A stretch of 64,000 nt of DNA from Eudoraea adriatica DSM 19308 (GTDB lineage: Bacteria; Bacteroidota; Bacteroidia; Flavobacteriales; Flavobacteriaceae): positions 1-64,000 of the forward strand of contig NZ_KB907547.1 in the NCBI RefSeq assembly GCF_000382125.1. Direction: 5' to 3'. Made by a program: the position numbers and the translations under genes. Under the pieces are notes generated by a model. It was not told the origin of the DNA and did no database searches. It saw only the letters and a list, made by a program, of their open reading frames with translations. Shown one piece after another: positions 40,394-49,988 of the stretch (the first letter of the stretch is position 1; every line of letters begins with the position of its first letter).

Positions 40394-41371
40394 ATGTCTA
40401 AAGTAAAATACTATTACGATCCGGACACCCTTTCATATCGAAAGATAGAGCCAAAGAAATCCCGGCGTTACAGGAATATTTTCCTTTTTACCCTGGGTTC
40501 AATAATCTCAGGTCTGCTGGGTTTAATTCTTTTGCTCAATACCAACGTTTTAAATACTCCCAGAGAACTTTCACTGCAAAGGGAGGCCAGGAATTATGAA
40601 TTGCGCTTTGAGCTGCTTAATAAAAAGATGGCGCAAATGGAGCAGGTTCTGGCCAATATCGAAGATAGGGATAACAATATTTACCGACTTTATTTTGAGG
40701 CCAATCCTATACCAGAAGAACAGCGAAAAGCCGGATTTGGCGGGGTAAACAGGTACAAATCCCTGGAAGGATTCAATAATTCGGAGATGATAATTTCTAC
40801 TACGACACGCCTGGATATTATACAAAAACAGATGGTAATTCAGTCTAAATCTCTGGACGAAATTACCAAACTGGCAGAGGAAAAAGAAAAGCTTTTGGCG
40901 GCTATCCCCGCCATACAGCCCGTAAATAACGAAGAACTAACGCGAATGGCATCCGGATTCGGATGGCGGTCAGACCCTTTTACGAAGGCAAGAAAGATGC
41001 ATCGAGGTATGGATTTTACGGCACCTAAAGGCACACCTGTTTATGCTTCCGGAGATGGTGTGGTACAACGTGCAGATAATAGTGCCTCTGGTTATGGAAA
41101 GCATATTCGGATAGATCATGGATATGGGTATATGACATTGTATGCGCATTTAAGCAAATACAACGTAAACAGGCGTCAAAAAGTGAAACGTGGAGATCTT
41201 ATAGGCTTTGTAGGTAGTACCGGCAGATCTGAAGCACCCCATGTTCACTATGAAGTGTGGAAGGATGGTCAGCGTATAAATCCTATAAATTTCTACTATG
41301 GAAGTTTATCTGCCGAGGAATTTGAAAACATGTTGAAATTTGCAACACAGGAAAATCAATCACTGGATTAA
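40394..41371 (+). CDS. M23-family peptidoglycan endopeptidase
   Basis: 325 residues. One membrane segment near the N-terminus (IFLFTLGSIISGLLGLILLL, about 29-48) is followed by a coiled-coil region (about 60-180) and an M23/LytM domain (about 190-310). Zinc ligands are in KMHRGMDFTAP (His and Asp) and APHVHYEVW (His). The LYAHLSKYNV segment is also conserved. It should cut peptide cross-links in the periplasm, likely in cell division or elongation. Its stop overlaps the next start by 1 nt. Confidence 0.93.
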   Translation: MSKVKYYYDPDTLSYRKIEPKKSRRYRNIFLFTLGSIISGLLGLILLLNTNVLNTPRELSLQREARNYELRFELLNKKMAQMEQVLANIEDRDNNIYRLYFEANPIPEEQRKAGFGGVNRYKSLEGFNNSEMIISTTTRLDIIQKQMVIQSKSLDEITKLAEEKEKLLAAIPAIQPVNNEELTRMASGFGWRSDPFTKARKMHRGMDFTAPKGTPVYASGDGVVQRADNSASGYGKHIRIDHGYGYMTLYAHLSKYNVNRRQKVKRGDLIGFVGSTGRSEAPHVHYEVWKDGQRINPINFYYGSLSAEEFENMLKFATQENQSLD

Positions 41372-41700
41372 TGCATATAGAATTACCCGAAAAATGTTAT
41401 TATGGAATTGGCGAAGTTGCCAGGGCATTCGACGTTAATACGTCCCTCATTCGATTCTGGGAGAAGGAATTTGATGTTATCCAACCCAAAAAAAACGCAA
41501 AAGGCAATCGGAAATTCACTCCTAAAGACATCCAGAATCTTCAACTGATATATCATTTGGTCAAAGAGCGCGGATTTACGCTTGAAGGGGCCAAAACACA
41601 TTTGCGTGAAGAAAGACAAAAGACATTATCTAATTTTGAAATCATTCAAAAGCTCGAGGGAATCAAAGCAGAACTGATCAAAATTAAAAGTCAACTTTAA
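41371..41700 (+). CDS. MerR-family transcriptional regulator
   Basis: 109 residues. An N-terminal winged helix-turn-helix of MerR type (YYGIGEVARAFDVNTSLIRF, then WEKEFDVIQPKKNAKGNRKF) is followed by a helix and a short Lys/Ile-rich C-terminus. It lacks a ligand-binding domain, as is usual for this small flavobacterial type found next to M23 and LemA genes. It is translationally coupled to the M23 gene and precedes lemA by 28 nt. Confidence 0.9.
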   Translation: MHIELPEKCYYGIGEVARAFDVNTSLIRFWEKEFDVIQPKKNAKGNRKFTPKDIQNLQLIYHLVKERGFTLEGAKTHLREERQKTLSNFEIIQKLEGIKAELIKIKSQL

Positions 41701-41728
41701 ACCTATACATTAAATTAATTATACGATT

Positions 41729-42328
41729 ATGAAAAAATGGTTAATTCCCGTAATTATCCTCCTGGTCCTTGCATTTGCTATTTATAATTGGGCTGTTGGA
41801 TTCAACAATACATCCGTAGAATATGAAGCCAATGCTAAAACGGCCTGGTCTAATGTGGAAAGTTCCTATCAAAGAAGAAATGATCTGATTGGAAATTTGG
41901 TAAAAACAGTACAGGGTGCTGCAGATTTTGAAAGAGGTACGCTTACCGATGTCATTGAAGCTCGTGCAAAGGCTACTTCTACAACTATAGACGTAGACGA
42001 CCTGAGCCCCGAAAAAATGGCAGCCTTCCAGGAAGCACAGACAGGGTTATCCTCGGCCCTCTCGCGTTTATTGGTTACCGTGGAAAGATATCCGGATTTA
42101 AAGGCAAATCAAAATTTCCTTGAATTGCAATCTCAGCTCGAGGGCACAGAAAACCGAATTAATGTGGCCAGAGACAGGTACAACGAACAGGTCAATATCT
42201 ATGATATCTACACCTCAAAATTCCCCAACAAAATATTAGCCGGTTGGTTTGGCTTTGAGGAAATGGCTAGGTACCAGGCAAATCCAGGCTCTGAAAATGC
42301 CCCCGATGTGAATTTTGAATTTAACTAA
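41729..42328 (+). CDS. lemA: LemA-family protein
   Basis: 199 residues. An N-terminal membrane helix (IPVIILLVLAFAIYNWAVGF) is followed by the conserved helical LemA domain: NAKTAWSNVESSYQRRNDLI, LIGNLVKTVQGAADFE, and LEGTENRINVARDRYNEQV. Function is unclear, though LemA proteins are linked to envelope homeostasis. It forms an operon with the two TPM-domain genes that follow, the usual flavobacterial arrangement. Confidence 0.95.
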   Translation: MKKWLIPVIILLVLAFAIYNWAVGFNNTSVEYEANAKTAWSNVESSYQRRNDLIGNLVKTVQGAADFERGTLTDVIEARAKATSTTIDVDDLSPEKMAAFQEAQTGLSSALSRLLVTVERYPDLKANQNFLELQSQLEGTENRINVARDRYNEQVNIYDIYTSKFPNKILAGWFGFEEMARYQANPGSENAPDVNFEFN

Positions 42329-42338
42329 TTCAGCTCCC

Positions 42339-42776
42339 ATGTCAAAAGTAGAAGATTTCTTAACTGCTGATGAAGAACAGGAAATTGTTAATGCCATTCT
42401 TGATTCAGAAAAGAATACTTCCGGAGAAATACGTGTGCACATAGAAACTTCAACTTCCGGAGATCATTATCTGAGGGCGCAGGAAGTCTTTCATTTATTG
42501 AAAATGGATAATACCAGGGAAAGTAATGGGGTTTTAATATATGTTGCCGTGGATGACAAGAAATTTGTAATCTGCGGAGATAAAGGAATTAACGAGGTGG
42601 TTCCAAAAGGCTTCTGGGATACCACGAAAGATGTCATCCAGAACAAATTCAAAGAAGGAAAATTTAAAGAAGGAATTATAAACGGAATCCTCATGGCCGG
42701 TAATGAATTGCAGGCCCACTTTCCATGGAAACCCAACGACACAAATGAATTGAGCAATGAGGTATCTAAAACTTAG
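42339..42776 (+). CDS. TPM-domain protein (cytosolic or peripheral)
   Basis: 145 residues from the ATG at 42339 (MSKVEDFLTADEEQEIVNAI); the in-frame ATG at 42315 overlaps lemA and adds 8 residues of no evident use. It is a single TPM domain: SGEIRVHIETS, then VLIYVAVDDKKFVICGDKGI, then WDTTKDVIQNKFKEGKFKEG. No signal peptide or membrane segment. The 3' end overlaps the following TPM gene by 20 nt. Confidence 0.88.
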   Translation: MSKVEDFLTADEEQEIVNAILDSEKNTSGEIRVHIETSTSGDHYLRAQEVFHLLKMDNTRESNGVLIYVAVDDKKFVICGDKGINEVVPKGFWDTTKDVIQNKFKEGKFKEGIINGILMAGNELQAHFPWKPNDTNELSNEVSKT

Positions 42777-43539
42777 TCTTCTTCTCTTATTATTTTCCGG
42801 GAGCACTGCTTTAGCTCAATTCACAATTCCTGATAAACCAAAACTCCAAACCAGTGTTTACGATTATTACGGTTTATTATCCGATACTGACAAGAATGCT
42901 CTGGAACAGAAGCTGATAAGATACTCTGACAGTACCTCCACTCAAATAGTAGTTGCCATCATAGCATCAACAGAAGGTGAAAACATTAACTACCTGGGCG
43001 CCCAGTGGGGACAGGCATGGGGCATAGGGCAGGCAAATGAGGACAACGGAATACTAATCCTCCTGGCGCGGGAAGACCGCAGGATTGCCATTAACACGGG
43101 TTATGGCGTAGAAGCCTTACTCACCGATGCATTATCCAAAAGAATAATAGAGAATGTGATTATTCCCGAATTTAAGGAAGATAATTACTATGCCGGACTA
43201 GACAAAGGATCAGACGCCATCTTTAGTGTTTTAACAGGTGAATTTAAAGCGGAAAGCGATCCGGGAGGAAACGGGGAATTCCCCTTTGGGGCATTTCTGC
43301 CAATTATCATTTTTATTGTTATTATAATTATTCTCAGCAGCCGTAATAAAAGAGGCGGCGGCAAAGGAAGGGGTCGTAAAAGGGGCATAGACCTTTGGGA
43401 TATAATCATCCTCAGCAATATGGGCCGCGGAGGATATGGAGGATCATCATCTTCCGGAGGAGGATTTGGAAGCGGTGGTTTTGGCGGTGGCTTCGGTGGA
43501 GGCGGTTTTGGGGGTGGTGGTGCGTCCGGAGGCTGGTAG
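42757..43539 (+). CDS. TPM-domain membrane protein with glycine-rich tail
   Basis: 260 residues. Signal peptide ending in ALAQ, TPM domain about 30-165 (YDYYGLLSDTDKNALEQKL ... QIVVAIIAST ... RIAINTGYGVEALLTD), one membrane helix (LPIIIFIVIIIILSS, about 182-196) and a Gly/Ser-rich C-terminus with repeated GGGFGG that ends GASGGW. This is the classic YgcG-type layout. The domain sits outside the inner membrane and is thought to help fold or repair membrane proteins. It is the third gene of the lemA operon. Confidence 0.92.
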   Translation: MRYLKLSLLLLLFSGSTALAQFTIPDKPKLQTSVYDYYGLLSDTDKNALEQKLIRYSDSTSTQIVVAIIASTEGENINYLGAQWGQAWGIGQANEDNGILILLAREDRRIAINTGYGVEALLTDALSKRIIENVIIPEFKEDNYYAGLDKGSDAIFSVLTGEFKAESDPGGNGEFPFGAFLPIIIFIVIIIILSSRNKRGGGKGRGRKRGIDLWDIIILSNMGRGGYGGSSSSGGGFGSGGFGGGFGGGGFGGGGASGGW

Positions 43540-43544
43540 GCGTC

Positions 43545-44474
43545 CTAAAATTGAATTGGATAACCACTTTTGGCAAGAAATTCTTTTGGATCGGTAATGG
43601 CAAGAATATCCTGAATAGCAACCTCTTTATCTTCGGCATTTTCGTAGTAGGCTTTAATGATCTTATAGCCCACGGCATACCCCAATAAAATAGGACGATC
43701 TTTTTGATCTAATGATTCCCACAACCAATAACTGCTATCCTGTTTATTTAAGTCTTTCTCGAACTTATCCCGTAACGCCTTTTCGTCATCTTCAAAATAT
43801 TTTAACTGGCTGTAGTCTCCCTCATTATCGCGAATTAGATAGTAATTTATAAATTGGGCGCCACCCTCTCTCAATATCAAATCGAGCATGTTATTTGGTT
43901 TGCTGTAGGTCCCAACATACGTTTGGAAACCAAGGGACCTTGCCTGCTGAAAATGTGCAAGTTCATGGATAATTACATTAATCAATCGGTCTGGTCTTTT
44001 AAGGCTCCTAACAACGGTTATCAGCTGGCCTTGTGGTGAAGCCTGCGCTATTCCCCTATTCGCACCAATTAACAAATAAGTTGGCGGGTACATTGCATCC
44101 GGGATTTTTTGGCCAAACTTTACAAACTCTTTTAGCACTTGTTCATTAAACTCTGACAAAGAATCCAAAAAATAGGGAATCTCTGCATACGCCTCAGGAG
44201 CATTTCTAATGGCGCTACTTAAATTTTCCGGGGTTAATCCGTGCCTGTTACAATATTCTTTTAGTCCCGAAGATCCTTTATCAAAATAATATTCCCGTAG
44301 TATAGCCAAAGAATCCGATTCCGGGTTCAATAATTTATAGGCTTCTATAAAATTAACTATATCCGTACTTATAATAGATGCATCGGCTGGTGTTAAAGGG
44401 TATGCAGGCTGCCCCAGAGCTTTAAAACTTAGTATCCCGAAACAAATTATGGTAAAGTAAAATTTTGATATCAT
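43545..44474 (-). CDS. Predicted Zn-dependent protease, DUF2268/GldB-like
   Basis: 309 residues with a signal peptide ending in ALGQ. The motif INVIIHELAHFQQA contains HExxH, and a downstream glutamate occurs in LILREGGAQFIN. This arrangement, and the preceding PTYLLIGANRGIA segment, fits the DUF2268/GldB-related putative metallopeptidases. The C-terminal part, PILLGYAVGYKIIKAYYENA, is also typical of that family. The protein is secreted and not lipidated. It is convergent with the lemA operon, 5 nt away. Confidence 0.75.
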   Translation of the reverse strand: MISKFYFTIICFGILSFKALGQPAYPLTPADASIISTDIVNFIEAYKLLNPESDSLAILREYYFDKGSSGLKEYCNRHGLTPENLSSAIRNAPEAYAEIPYFLDSLSEFNEQVLKEFVKFGQKIPDAMYPPTYLLIGANRGIAQASPQGQLITVVRSLKRPDRLINVIIHELAHFQQARSLGFQTYVGTYSKPNNMLDLILREGGAQFINYYLIRDNEGDYSQLKYFEDDEKALRDKFEKDLNKQDSSYWLWESLDQKDRPILLGYAVGYKIIKAYYENAEDKEVAIQDILAITDPKEFLAKSGYPIQF

Positions 44475-44552
44475 GAGTCAGTGTGGATTGGTTCATCTTT
44501 GCTAAAGAATAACAAAATGCAAAATTGTTACAAAAGAACCAAAATCTTAAGG

Positions 44553-45854
44553 CTATTTTTTTCTCATAAAGATGGTTACGGGCACGCCCGTAAATTCAAA
44601 ATTCTCACGCAGTTTATTCTCCAGAAATCGTTTATAGGGTTCCCGGACATACTGGGGAAGGTTGCAGAAGAACGCAAATTGCGGATAAGGAGTGGGGAGT
44701 TGGGTAATATATTTAATTTTTACATATTTTCCCTTATAGGCCGGAGGCGGGGTATGCTCAATTATAGGGAGCAAAACATCATTCAGTTTGCGGGTCGCTA
44801 TTCGTTTAGAACGGTTCTTATAAACCTCAACAGCCGTTTCTATGGCTTTAAAGATTCGCTGCTTGGTCAGAACTGATATAAAAAGGATAGGCACGTCCGT
44901 AAACGGTTCAATGGCCTGCTTTATTCTTTGGGTGTATAGCTTAACAGCGTGGGTATCCTTCTCTACCAGATCCCATTTATTAACAAGGATAACTATTCCT
45001 TTGTGGTTGCGCTGTGCAAGCCAGAAAATGTTTGCTACCTGTCCGTCAAATCCACGGGTAGCATCGAATAAAAGCAAACAAACATCACAATGCTCTATGG
45101 CTCTCACCGAGCGCATAACGGAATAAAATTCAAGATCCTCTTTTACCTTTGCTTTGCGTCGAATCCCTGCGGTATCTACCAAATTAAACTCAAAGCCAAA
45201 GCGGTTGTATTTTGTGTCTATACTATCTCGTGTAGTCCCTGCGATATCGGTAACAATATACCTTTCTTCACCTATCAATGCATTGATAAAAGAAGACTTC
45301 CCTGCATTGGGCCTTCCTACGACTGCAAACCTTGGAAGCTCATCGTCTGCTTCTTCGCTTTCAGGCAATATTTCAACAAGGGCATCCAGTAATTCACCTG
45401 TGCCGCTGCCATTAATGCTGGAAAGGTTGTAATAATCTCCTAATCCGAGTGAATAAAATTCTACAGCATCCTCTGCCCGTTTTGCATTATCAACCTTATT
45501 TACTGCCAAAAAAACAGGTTTTTTAGCACGGCGCAATAAATTGGCTACATCCTCATCCATACCAGTGACTCCGGTTTCTACATCTACCATAAAAATTATG
45601 GCATCTGCCTCATCAATAGCCAGTTCTACCTGCTTGTCTATTTCCTGTTCAAAGATATCATCACTGCCAAGGACATAGCCTCCGGTATCTATTAACGAAA
45701 ATTCCTTCCCATTCCAGTCACTCTTTCCATAGTGCCTGTCCCGGGTTACTCCGCTTACCGCATCTACGATGGCTTCACGTCTTTGTATTAATCGATTAAA
45801 GAATGTAGATTTTCCAACATTCGGCCTCCCTACTATGGCTACTATGGCGCCCAT
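44553..45854 (-). CDS. der: Ribosome biogenesis GTPase Der (EngA)
   Basis: 433 residues. It has two tandem GTPase domains with GRPNVGKS / DTGG / NKVD in the first and GRPNAGKS / DTAG / NKWD in the second, plus a C-terminal KH-like domain (from about 350). The double GTPase layout is unique to Der, which acts in 50S subunit maturation. It lies 2.3 kb from era, with an acyltransferase gene and a small membrane-protein gene in between. Confidence 0.98.
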   Translation of the reverse strand: MGAIVAIVGRPNVGKSTFFNRLIQRREAIVDAVSGVTRDRHYGKSDWNGKEFSLIDTGGYVLGSDDIFEQEIDKQVELAIDEADAIIFMVDVETGVTGMDEDVANLLRRAKKPVFLAVNKVDNAKRAEDAVEFYSLGLGDYYNLSSINGSGTGELLDALVEILPESEEADDELPRFAVVGRPNAGKSSFINALIGEERYIVTDIAGTTRDSIDTKYNRFGFEFNLVDTAGIRRKAKVKEDLEFYSVMRSVRAIEHCDVCLLLFDATRGFDGQVANIFWLAQRNHKGIVILVNKWDLVEKDTHAVKLYTQRIKQAIEPFTDVPILFISVLTKQRIFKAIETAVEVYKNRSKRIATRKLNDVLLPIIEHTPPPAYKGKYVKIKYITQLPTPYPQFAFFCNLPQYVREPYKRFLENKLRENFEFTGVPVTIFMRKK

Positions 45855-45871
45855 ACTTGCAAATTAGGGTG

Positions 45872-45879
45872 CAAAGGTA
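45872..45879 (-). promoter_or_regulatory. -7 element for der
   Basis: Minus-strand TACCTTTG matches TAnnTTTG 17 nt upstream of the start codon. No TTG at the expected -33 distance, so support is partial. Confidence 0.4.
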
Positions 45880-45946
45880 GTACTAATCCAGGGAATAATT
45901 GAATTTCTTTATAAGGCAAAATTTAATGTTCAAAAAACAATAATGC

Positions 45947-46678
45947 TTATTTAACGCGAAATATTTGATTATAATGGGTCGATGAAATTGCAGACTTTAA
46001 CGTTTTTCTATTAAGTGATAAGTAAGATTCTCCAATAGATCTATTTCTGATAATCTTAGATGGTGAGCCATAAGACAATAAATGGCTTCCAAGATTATTT
46101 AACACTAAAGCCCCAGCACCCACAACAGTATGTTCCCCTATTTTAATATTCTCTATAATTTGAGCCCCTAAACAAATAGCTGAATAACCGCCTAATTCAA
46201 AATTTCCTCCTGTACATACTCCAGGGGCCAAACTGGAAAATTCATGCATATTACCATCATGATCTAGAGAAGACAATGTATTTAAAATACAATGATTTCC
46301 TATTGTTGAATTTGAATTTATTATTACTCCCGGCATAATAACAACTCCTGAACCAATAGTCACATTATTACCAATCACAGTATTAGGGTGAATTGATGAA
46401 ATGAAGTTAAAATCTGGTACAATTTTAGTAATCTTTTTGACTAGGATACTTCTTGACCAATTATCCCCAACAGCGACTATGCCCTCTCTAAGATTATACT
46501 TATTGATCAAAAAAGGAAGTTCATATTCAGAGCCCAAAATTGGGTATCCATTGTGCTTACTGCCTTTTTTCTTAAACGAATCTAAGAATCCCGCAACCTT
46601 ATATTTACCTTCTTTTTCAATACAATCTAAAACAGAGCTACCATGACCTGATGCACCAAAAATTATTATATCTTTCAT
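45947..46678 (-). CDS. NeuD/PglD-family sugar O-acyltransferase
   Basis: 243 residues from the ATG at 46678 (MKDIIIFGASGHGSSVLDCI); an upstream ATG at 46690 is also in frame. The first 90 residues form a Rossmann-like domain typical of PglD/NeuD. The rest is a left-handed beta helix of hexapeptide repeats (IGNNVTIGSGVVIMPGVII, IGNHCIL, IGEHTVVGAGALVL). The His in DHDGNMHEF is the likely general base. Such enzymes acetylate amino-sugars in surface glycans. The gene stands alone, without glycan synthesis genes, and is more AT-rich than der and era on either side. Confidence 0.9.
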   Translation of the reverse strand: MKDIIIFGASGHGSSVLDCIEKEGKYKVAGFLDSFKKKGSKHNGYPILGSEYELPFLINKYNLREGIVAVGDNWSRSILVKKITKIVPDFNFISSIHPNTVIGNNVTIGSGVVIMPGVIINSNSTIGNHCILNTLSSLDHDGNMHEFSSLAPGVCTGGNFELGGYSAICLGAQIIENIKIGEHTVVGAGALVLNNLGSHLLSYGSPSKIIRNRSIGESYLSLNRKTLKSAISSTHYNQIFRVK

Positions 46679-46814
46679 CTTAAGAATCAATTTTGGTAAT
46701 TTATCGATTAAACCGTACCGTTCATCGATATTTCAAATATACTAATATATATTGTAATGGTATTATTCAATGCTTTAGAAAAGAATATTATTTAGAATTT
46801 TCAATTAACTGCTT

Positions 46815-47309
46815 ATGAAAAAACTGCCTAACGATATTGTTCTAAGGCCAAGGTTTCAGCTGGAGCTCTCACAACCAAAGGAAAGTGCCCTGGTATCTTT
46901 TGAGAAAAAAAATAAGGAACCCTTTCTGATTAACAGGGTAGATGATCATGTCTTTATAAAATTCCAAAAGAAAGAGGTTCATTTCTGGTCGCCACAATTG
47001 CATTTGGAAATTAATGAAATAGATACTGAAAACTGCAAAGTATATGGGCTTTTTGGCCCTAACCCCACGCTCTGGACATTTTTTATGTTTTTACATTTTG
47101 GGGTGGGAACATTTTTTATAATCTTCGGTATCTGGGCGTATTCCAGTGCTTCTTTAGATAAATCCTATGGATTACAACTGGGCGCCATGATATTTATGGT
47201 TGTCCTGTGGTTTGTTTTATATGCTTTTGGCAGGGCAGGCAGGAGAAAAGGCAAACCGCAAATGAACCAGTTGTTCCATTTCATGCGGGAGGTTTTAAAA
47301 TTACATTAA
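46815..47309 (+). CDS. Small membrane protein, function unknown
   Basis: 164 residues. The N-terminal 80 residues are cytosolic and strand-rich (HVFIKFQKKEVHFWSPQLHL), followed by two membrane helices: LWTFFMFLHFGVGTFFIIF (about 86-104) and LGAMIFMVVLWFVLYAFG (about 120-137). The C-terminus is basic, including GRRKGKPQMNQL. I do not recognise a family, though it looks like a protein conserved beside era in Flavobacteriaceae. It is convergent with era, with 1 nt between stops. Confidence 0.7.
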   Translation: MKKLPNDIVLRPRFQLELSQPKESALVSFEKKNKEPFLINRVDDHVFIKFQKKEVHFWSPQLHLEINEIDTENCKVYGLFGPNPTLWTFFMFLHFGVGTFFIIFGIWAYSSASLDKSYGLQLGAMIFMVVLWFVLYAFGRAGRRKGKPQMNQLFHFMREVLKLH

Positions 47310-47310
47310 T

Positions 47311-48195
47311 TTACTTTTGATCGTACCCAAACCTTCGAAGTTGTCTCGGGTCGCTTCGCCAGTTTTTGTTCACTTTTACATATAGTTCAATATGGACCTG
47401 TTTGTCAAAGAATTTTTCCAGATCCTTTCTGGCAGCGATTCCTACCCGTTTTAGGGCAGCACCTTTATGCCCGATTATTATTCCTTTTTGAGAATCGCGC
47501 TCTACCATAATTACGGATCTTATCCGGATTATCTTTTCATCCTCCAAAAATTCTTCTGTTTCGATCTCAACAGAATAGGGAATCTCCTTTTTATAATATT
47601 CCAGAATTTTTTCACGTATAATTTCGTTAACAAAAAAACGTTCCGGTTTATCCGTTAACTGATCCTTTGGAAAATAAGGAGGAGCTTCCGGCAATAATTC
47701 CAAAATACGTTCAAATACTTCTTTTACATTGAAGTTTCGCAGGGCAGAAATTGGATGTATCTCTGCAGAAGGAAGTTGTTCCTGCCAGTACCTTATTTGC
47801 TCTTCAAGTGTGTGTTGATCCGAAGCATCAATTTTATTAAGCAAAAGCAGCACCGGAATCTTAGTATTTTTTAGCTTTTCAAGAAAAGAAGTGTCCTTTA
47901 ATCCTTTTTCACCAATCTCGACCATGTAAATCAGAATATCCGCGTCTTCAAAGGCCGATTTTACAAATTTCATCATTGAATCCTGCAATTCATAGGCAGG
48001 TTTAATAATGCCGGGCGTATCCGAAAGTATCACCTGGAAATCCTCACCGTTCACAATTCCCAGGATGCGATGCCTGGTGGTCTGGGCTTTAGCAGTGATA
48101 ATAGACAGCTTTTCCCCTATAAAAGCATTCATAAGGGTAGATTTCCCCACATTGGGATTCCCGATAATATTTACAAAACCTGCTTTGTGGGCCAT
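47311..48195 (-). CDS. era: GTPase Era
   Basis: 294 residues. GTPase domain with GNPNVGKS, DTPG and NKID motifs (about 1-165), and a type II KH domain (about 205-285) with the GHKGAALKRVG loop. Era binds 16S rRNA and helps 30S maturation. It overlaps the AGCS symporter gene by 1 nt (TAATG), so both are probably one transcript from the minus strand. Confidence 0.97.
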   Translation of the reverse strand: MAHKAGFVNIIGNPNVGKSTLMNAFIGEKLSIITAKAQTTRHRILGIVNGEDFQVILSDTPGIIKPAYELQDSMMKFVKSAFEDADILIYMVEIGEKGLKDTSFLEKLKNTKIPVLLLLNKIDASDQHTLEEQIRYWQEQLPSAEIHPISALRNFNVKEVFERILELLPEAPPYFPKDQLTDKPERFFVNEIIREKILEYYKKEIPYSVEIETEEFLEDEKIIRIRSVIMVERDSQKGIIIGHKGAALKRVGIAARKDLEKFFDKQVHIELYVKVNKNWRSDPRQLRRFGYDQK

Positions 48196-49553
48196 TATAC
48201 GTTGATTTTAGAAAAATAAGTTTTCATAGCTATATTAACTCTTGGCGACAAATAGAGCACCGCAATCATATTAGGGATTACCATAAGTGCAAAAGACAGG
48301 TCAATTAAATTCACCACAAGATCTACAGAAGCCACCGCTGCAAAAGTAATACTACCCACGTAAATATAATTATACAGTTTCCCCACTTTAACATTGGTTA
48401 AAAACGATAGGCATTTGGTGCCATAGTAAGAATATGTAAAGAGTGTTGACAATGCAAAGGCAGAGACAATAACCATTAATAGCACATCCCCATAACCAAA
48501 GAGCGATTTCTTAAACGCAATCAGGGTCATAACAATCCCATTGCTCTCCGCATCCAAATAGGCGCCACTTAAAATAATAACCACTGCTGTTAAGGTGCAC
48601 ACAACTATAGTATCTATAAAGGGTCCTAACATGGCAACCAACCCTTCCTGAACAGGCTCCGTAGTTTTGGATTGCCCGTGGTACATTGGTGCGTTACCCA
48701 CTCCGGATTCATTGGAAAAAACGGCCCGTCTTATCCCAATGATTATGAGACCCCATAAACCTCCCTGAACAGCTGTTTTGAAATTAAATGCTTCTGCAAG
48801 AATTAGCTTTAAAGAGGGCCAGATTTCCCCCGCATTCATAGCCATAATTACTATAACAGCGAACAAATACAAAAGGACCATAAAAGGAACAATTGCCGTA
48901 GCTACTTTTGCAATTTTCTTTAAGCCACCGAAAATAACAAAAGAGGTTATGATACTCAACACAATACCAATGCCAAATTTCCAATTGAATTCACCAAAAA
49001 CCGCAATAGTTTCGTTGGGGTTAATGACCCCCATCAGGGTTTGTGTAAACTGGTTTGTGGTAAAAGCAGGCAGCACTCCAAAAAGTCCTGCAATACAAAA
49101 GAAGACTGCCAAAGGCCTTGCTTTTTTGCCCATTCCCATCGTTATATAATACATGGGGCCGCCCTGCAAATTTCCGGCACTATCCTTATCCCGGTACATT
49201 ATTGCAAGGCTGCAGGAATAGAATTTGATGCACATCCCTACCAGTGCTGTCATCCAGATCCAGAATACAACACCCGGACCACCCAGATAGATGGCAATAG
49301 CCACCCCTGAAATATTCCCCAACCCTACGGTAGCCGCAACTGCTGAAGACAGTGCCTGGAGATGACTTACCTCACCCGGATCATCGGGATTATCGTATTT
49401 CCCTGAGGTTATTAAAATTGCGTGTTTAAAATAGCGATATGGGAGCAATTTGGAGTAGGCAACCAGGTAAAGCCCTCCGCCGACTATTAAAAAGAGCATT
49501 ACCCATTCCGTATAGGGAAGCACGGCTGCTAAAAAGTCATTGAATATCTTCAT
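48195..49553 (-). CDS. Sodium:alanine/glycine symporter (AGCS family)
   Basis: 452 residues with about ten membrane helices. Family signatures are present: HLQALSSAVAATVGLGNISG, GGPGVVFWIWMTALVGM and the cytoplasmic RAVFSNESGVGNAPMYHG. It imports alanine or glycine with Na+ or H+. It lies upstream of era with 1-nt overlap and downstream of the initiator tRNA region. Confidence 0.94.
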   Translation of the reverse strand: MKIFNDFLAAVLPYTEWVMLFLIVGGGLYLVAYSKLLPYRYFKHAILITSGKYDNPDDPGEVSHLQALSSAVAATVGLGNISGVAIAIYLGGPGVVFWIWMTALVGMCIKFYSCSLAIMYRDKDSAGNLQGGPMYYITMGMGKKARPLAVFFCIAGLFGVLPAFTTNQFTQTLMGVINPNETIAVFGEFNWKFGIGIVLSIITSFVIFGGLKKIAKVATAIVPFMVLLYLFAVIVIMAMNAGEIWPSLKLILAEAFNFKTAVQGGLWGLIIIGIRRAVFSNESGVGNAPMYHGQSKTTEPVQEGLVAMLGPFIDTIVVCTLTAVVIILSGAYLDAESNGIVMTLIAFKKSLFGYGDVLLMVIVSAFALSTLFTYSYYGTKCLSFLTNVKVGKLYNYIYVGSITFAAVASVDLVVNLIDLSFALMVIPNMIAVLYLSPRVNIAMKTYFSKINV

Positions 49554-49630
49554 AAATAAACTTAAGCCCCGAAGTTATACAATTTAAGCTTTTGGGATGT
49601 GTCCTGGGATAAATAATTCCGGCATGAAGT

Positions 49631-49662
49631 TTTGATATAACTAAAAAAGCATCGTATATTTG
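49631..49662 (+). promoter_or_regulatory. Initiator tRNA promoter (Bacteroidota type)
   Basis: TTTG (-33), 20 nt, then a perfect TATATTTG (-7). The expected start is at about 49668, exactly where the first 103-bp tandem unit begins. The promoter is therefore 210 nt from the functional tRNA, with two repeat units in between. Confidence 0.75.
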
Positions 49663-49672
49663 CCGTCCACAT

Positions 49673-49878
49673 CGCGGGGTAGAGCAGTATCCTTCGATTC
49701 CTCAGGACAGGGTACCTACTCGACCTTGGGAAAAGAATAAAAAACACTGCCAGTAAAAATATTGAAAGTTCACATCGCGGGGTAGAGCAGTATCCTTCGA
49801 TTCCTCAGGACAGGGTACCTACTCGACCTTGGGAAAAGAATAAAAAACACTGCCAGTAAAAATATTGAAAGTTCACAT
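49673..49878 (+). repeat. Two perfect 103-bp tandem units carrying the tRNA-fMet 5' end
   Basis: Units run 49673-49775 and 49776-49878 and are identical. Each begins with the first 17 nt of the downstream tRNA (CGCGGGGTAGAGCAGTA) and then diverges into a unique 86-nt sequence that holds no tRNA body. The third occurrence of the 17 nt is the true tRNA start at 49879. The spacing between the three starts is exactly 103 nt. They look like truncated tRNA copies within the tRNA transcript. Confidence 0.9.
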
Positions 49879-49951
<73 letters not shown>

Positions 49952-49956
49952 CAAAG

Positions 49957-49988
49957 AAAACCAGATATGAAAGTATCTGGTTTTTTTA
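49957..49988 (+). terminator. Terminator of the initiator tRNA
   Basis: AAACCAGATA / TATCTGGTTT with a short loop, followed by a run of T. It begins 5 nt past the tRNA end. Confidence 0.9.

Noticed and set aside
43412-43688. Arg/Trp- and His/Pro-rich frames over the glycine-rich tail of the TPM protein
   Set aside because: They reflect GGN-rich codons in other frames and show no start signal or similarity.
49673-49878. Possible CRISPR array or extra tRNA genes
   Set aside because: Units are 103 nt, identical over their whole length with no repeat-spacer structure, and only the first 17 nt match a tRNA, so no cloverleaf can form.
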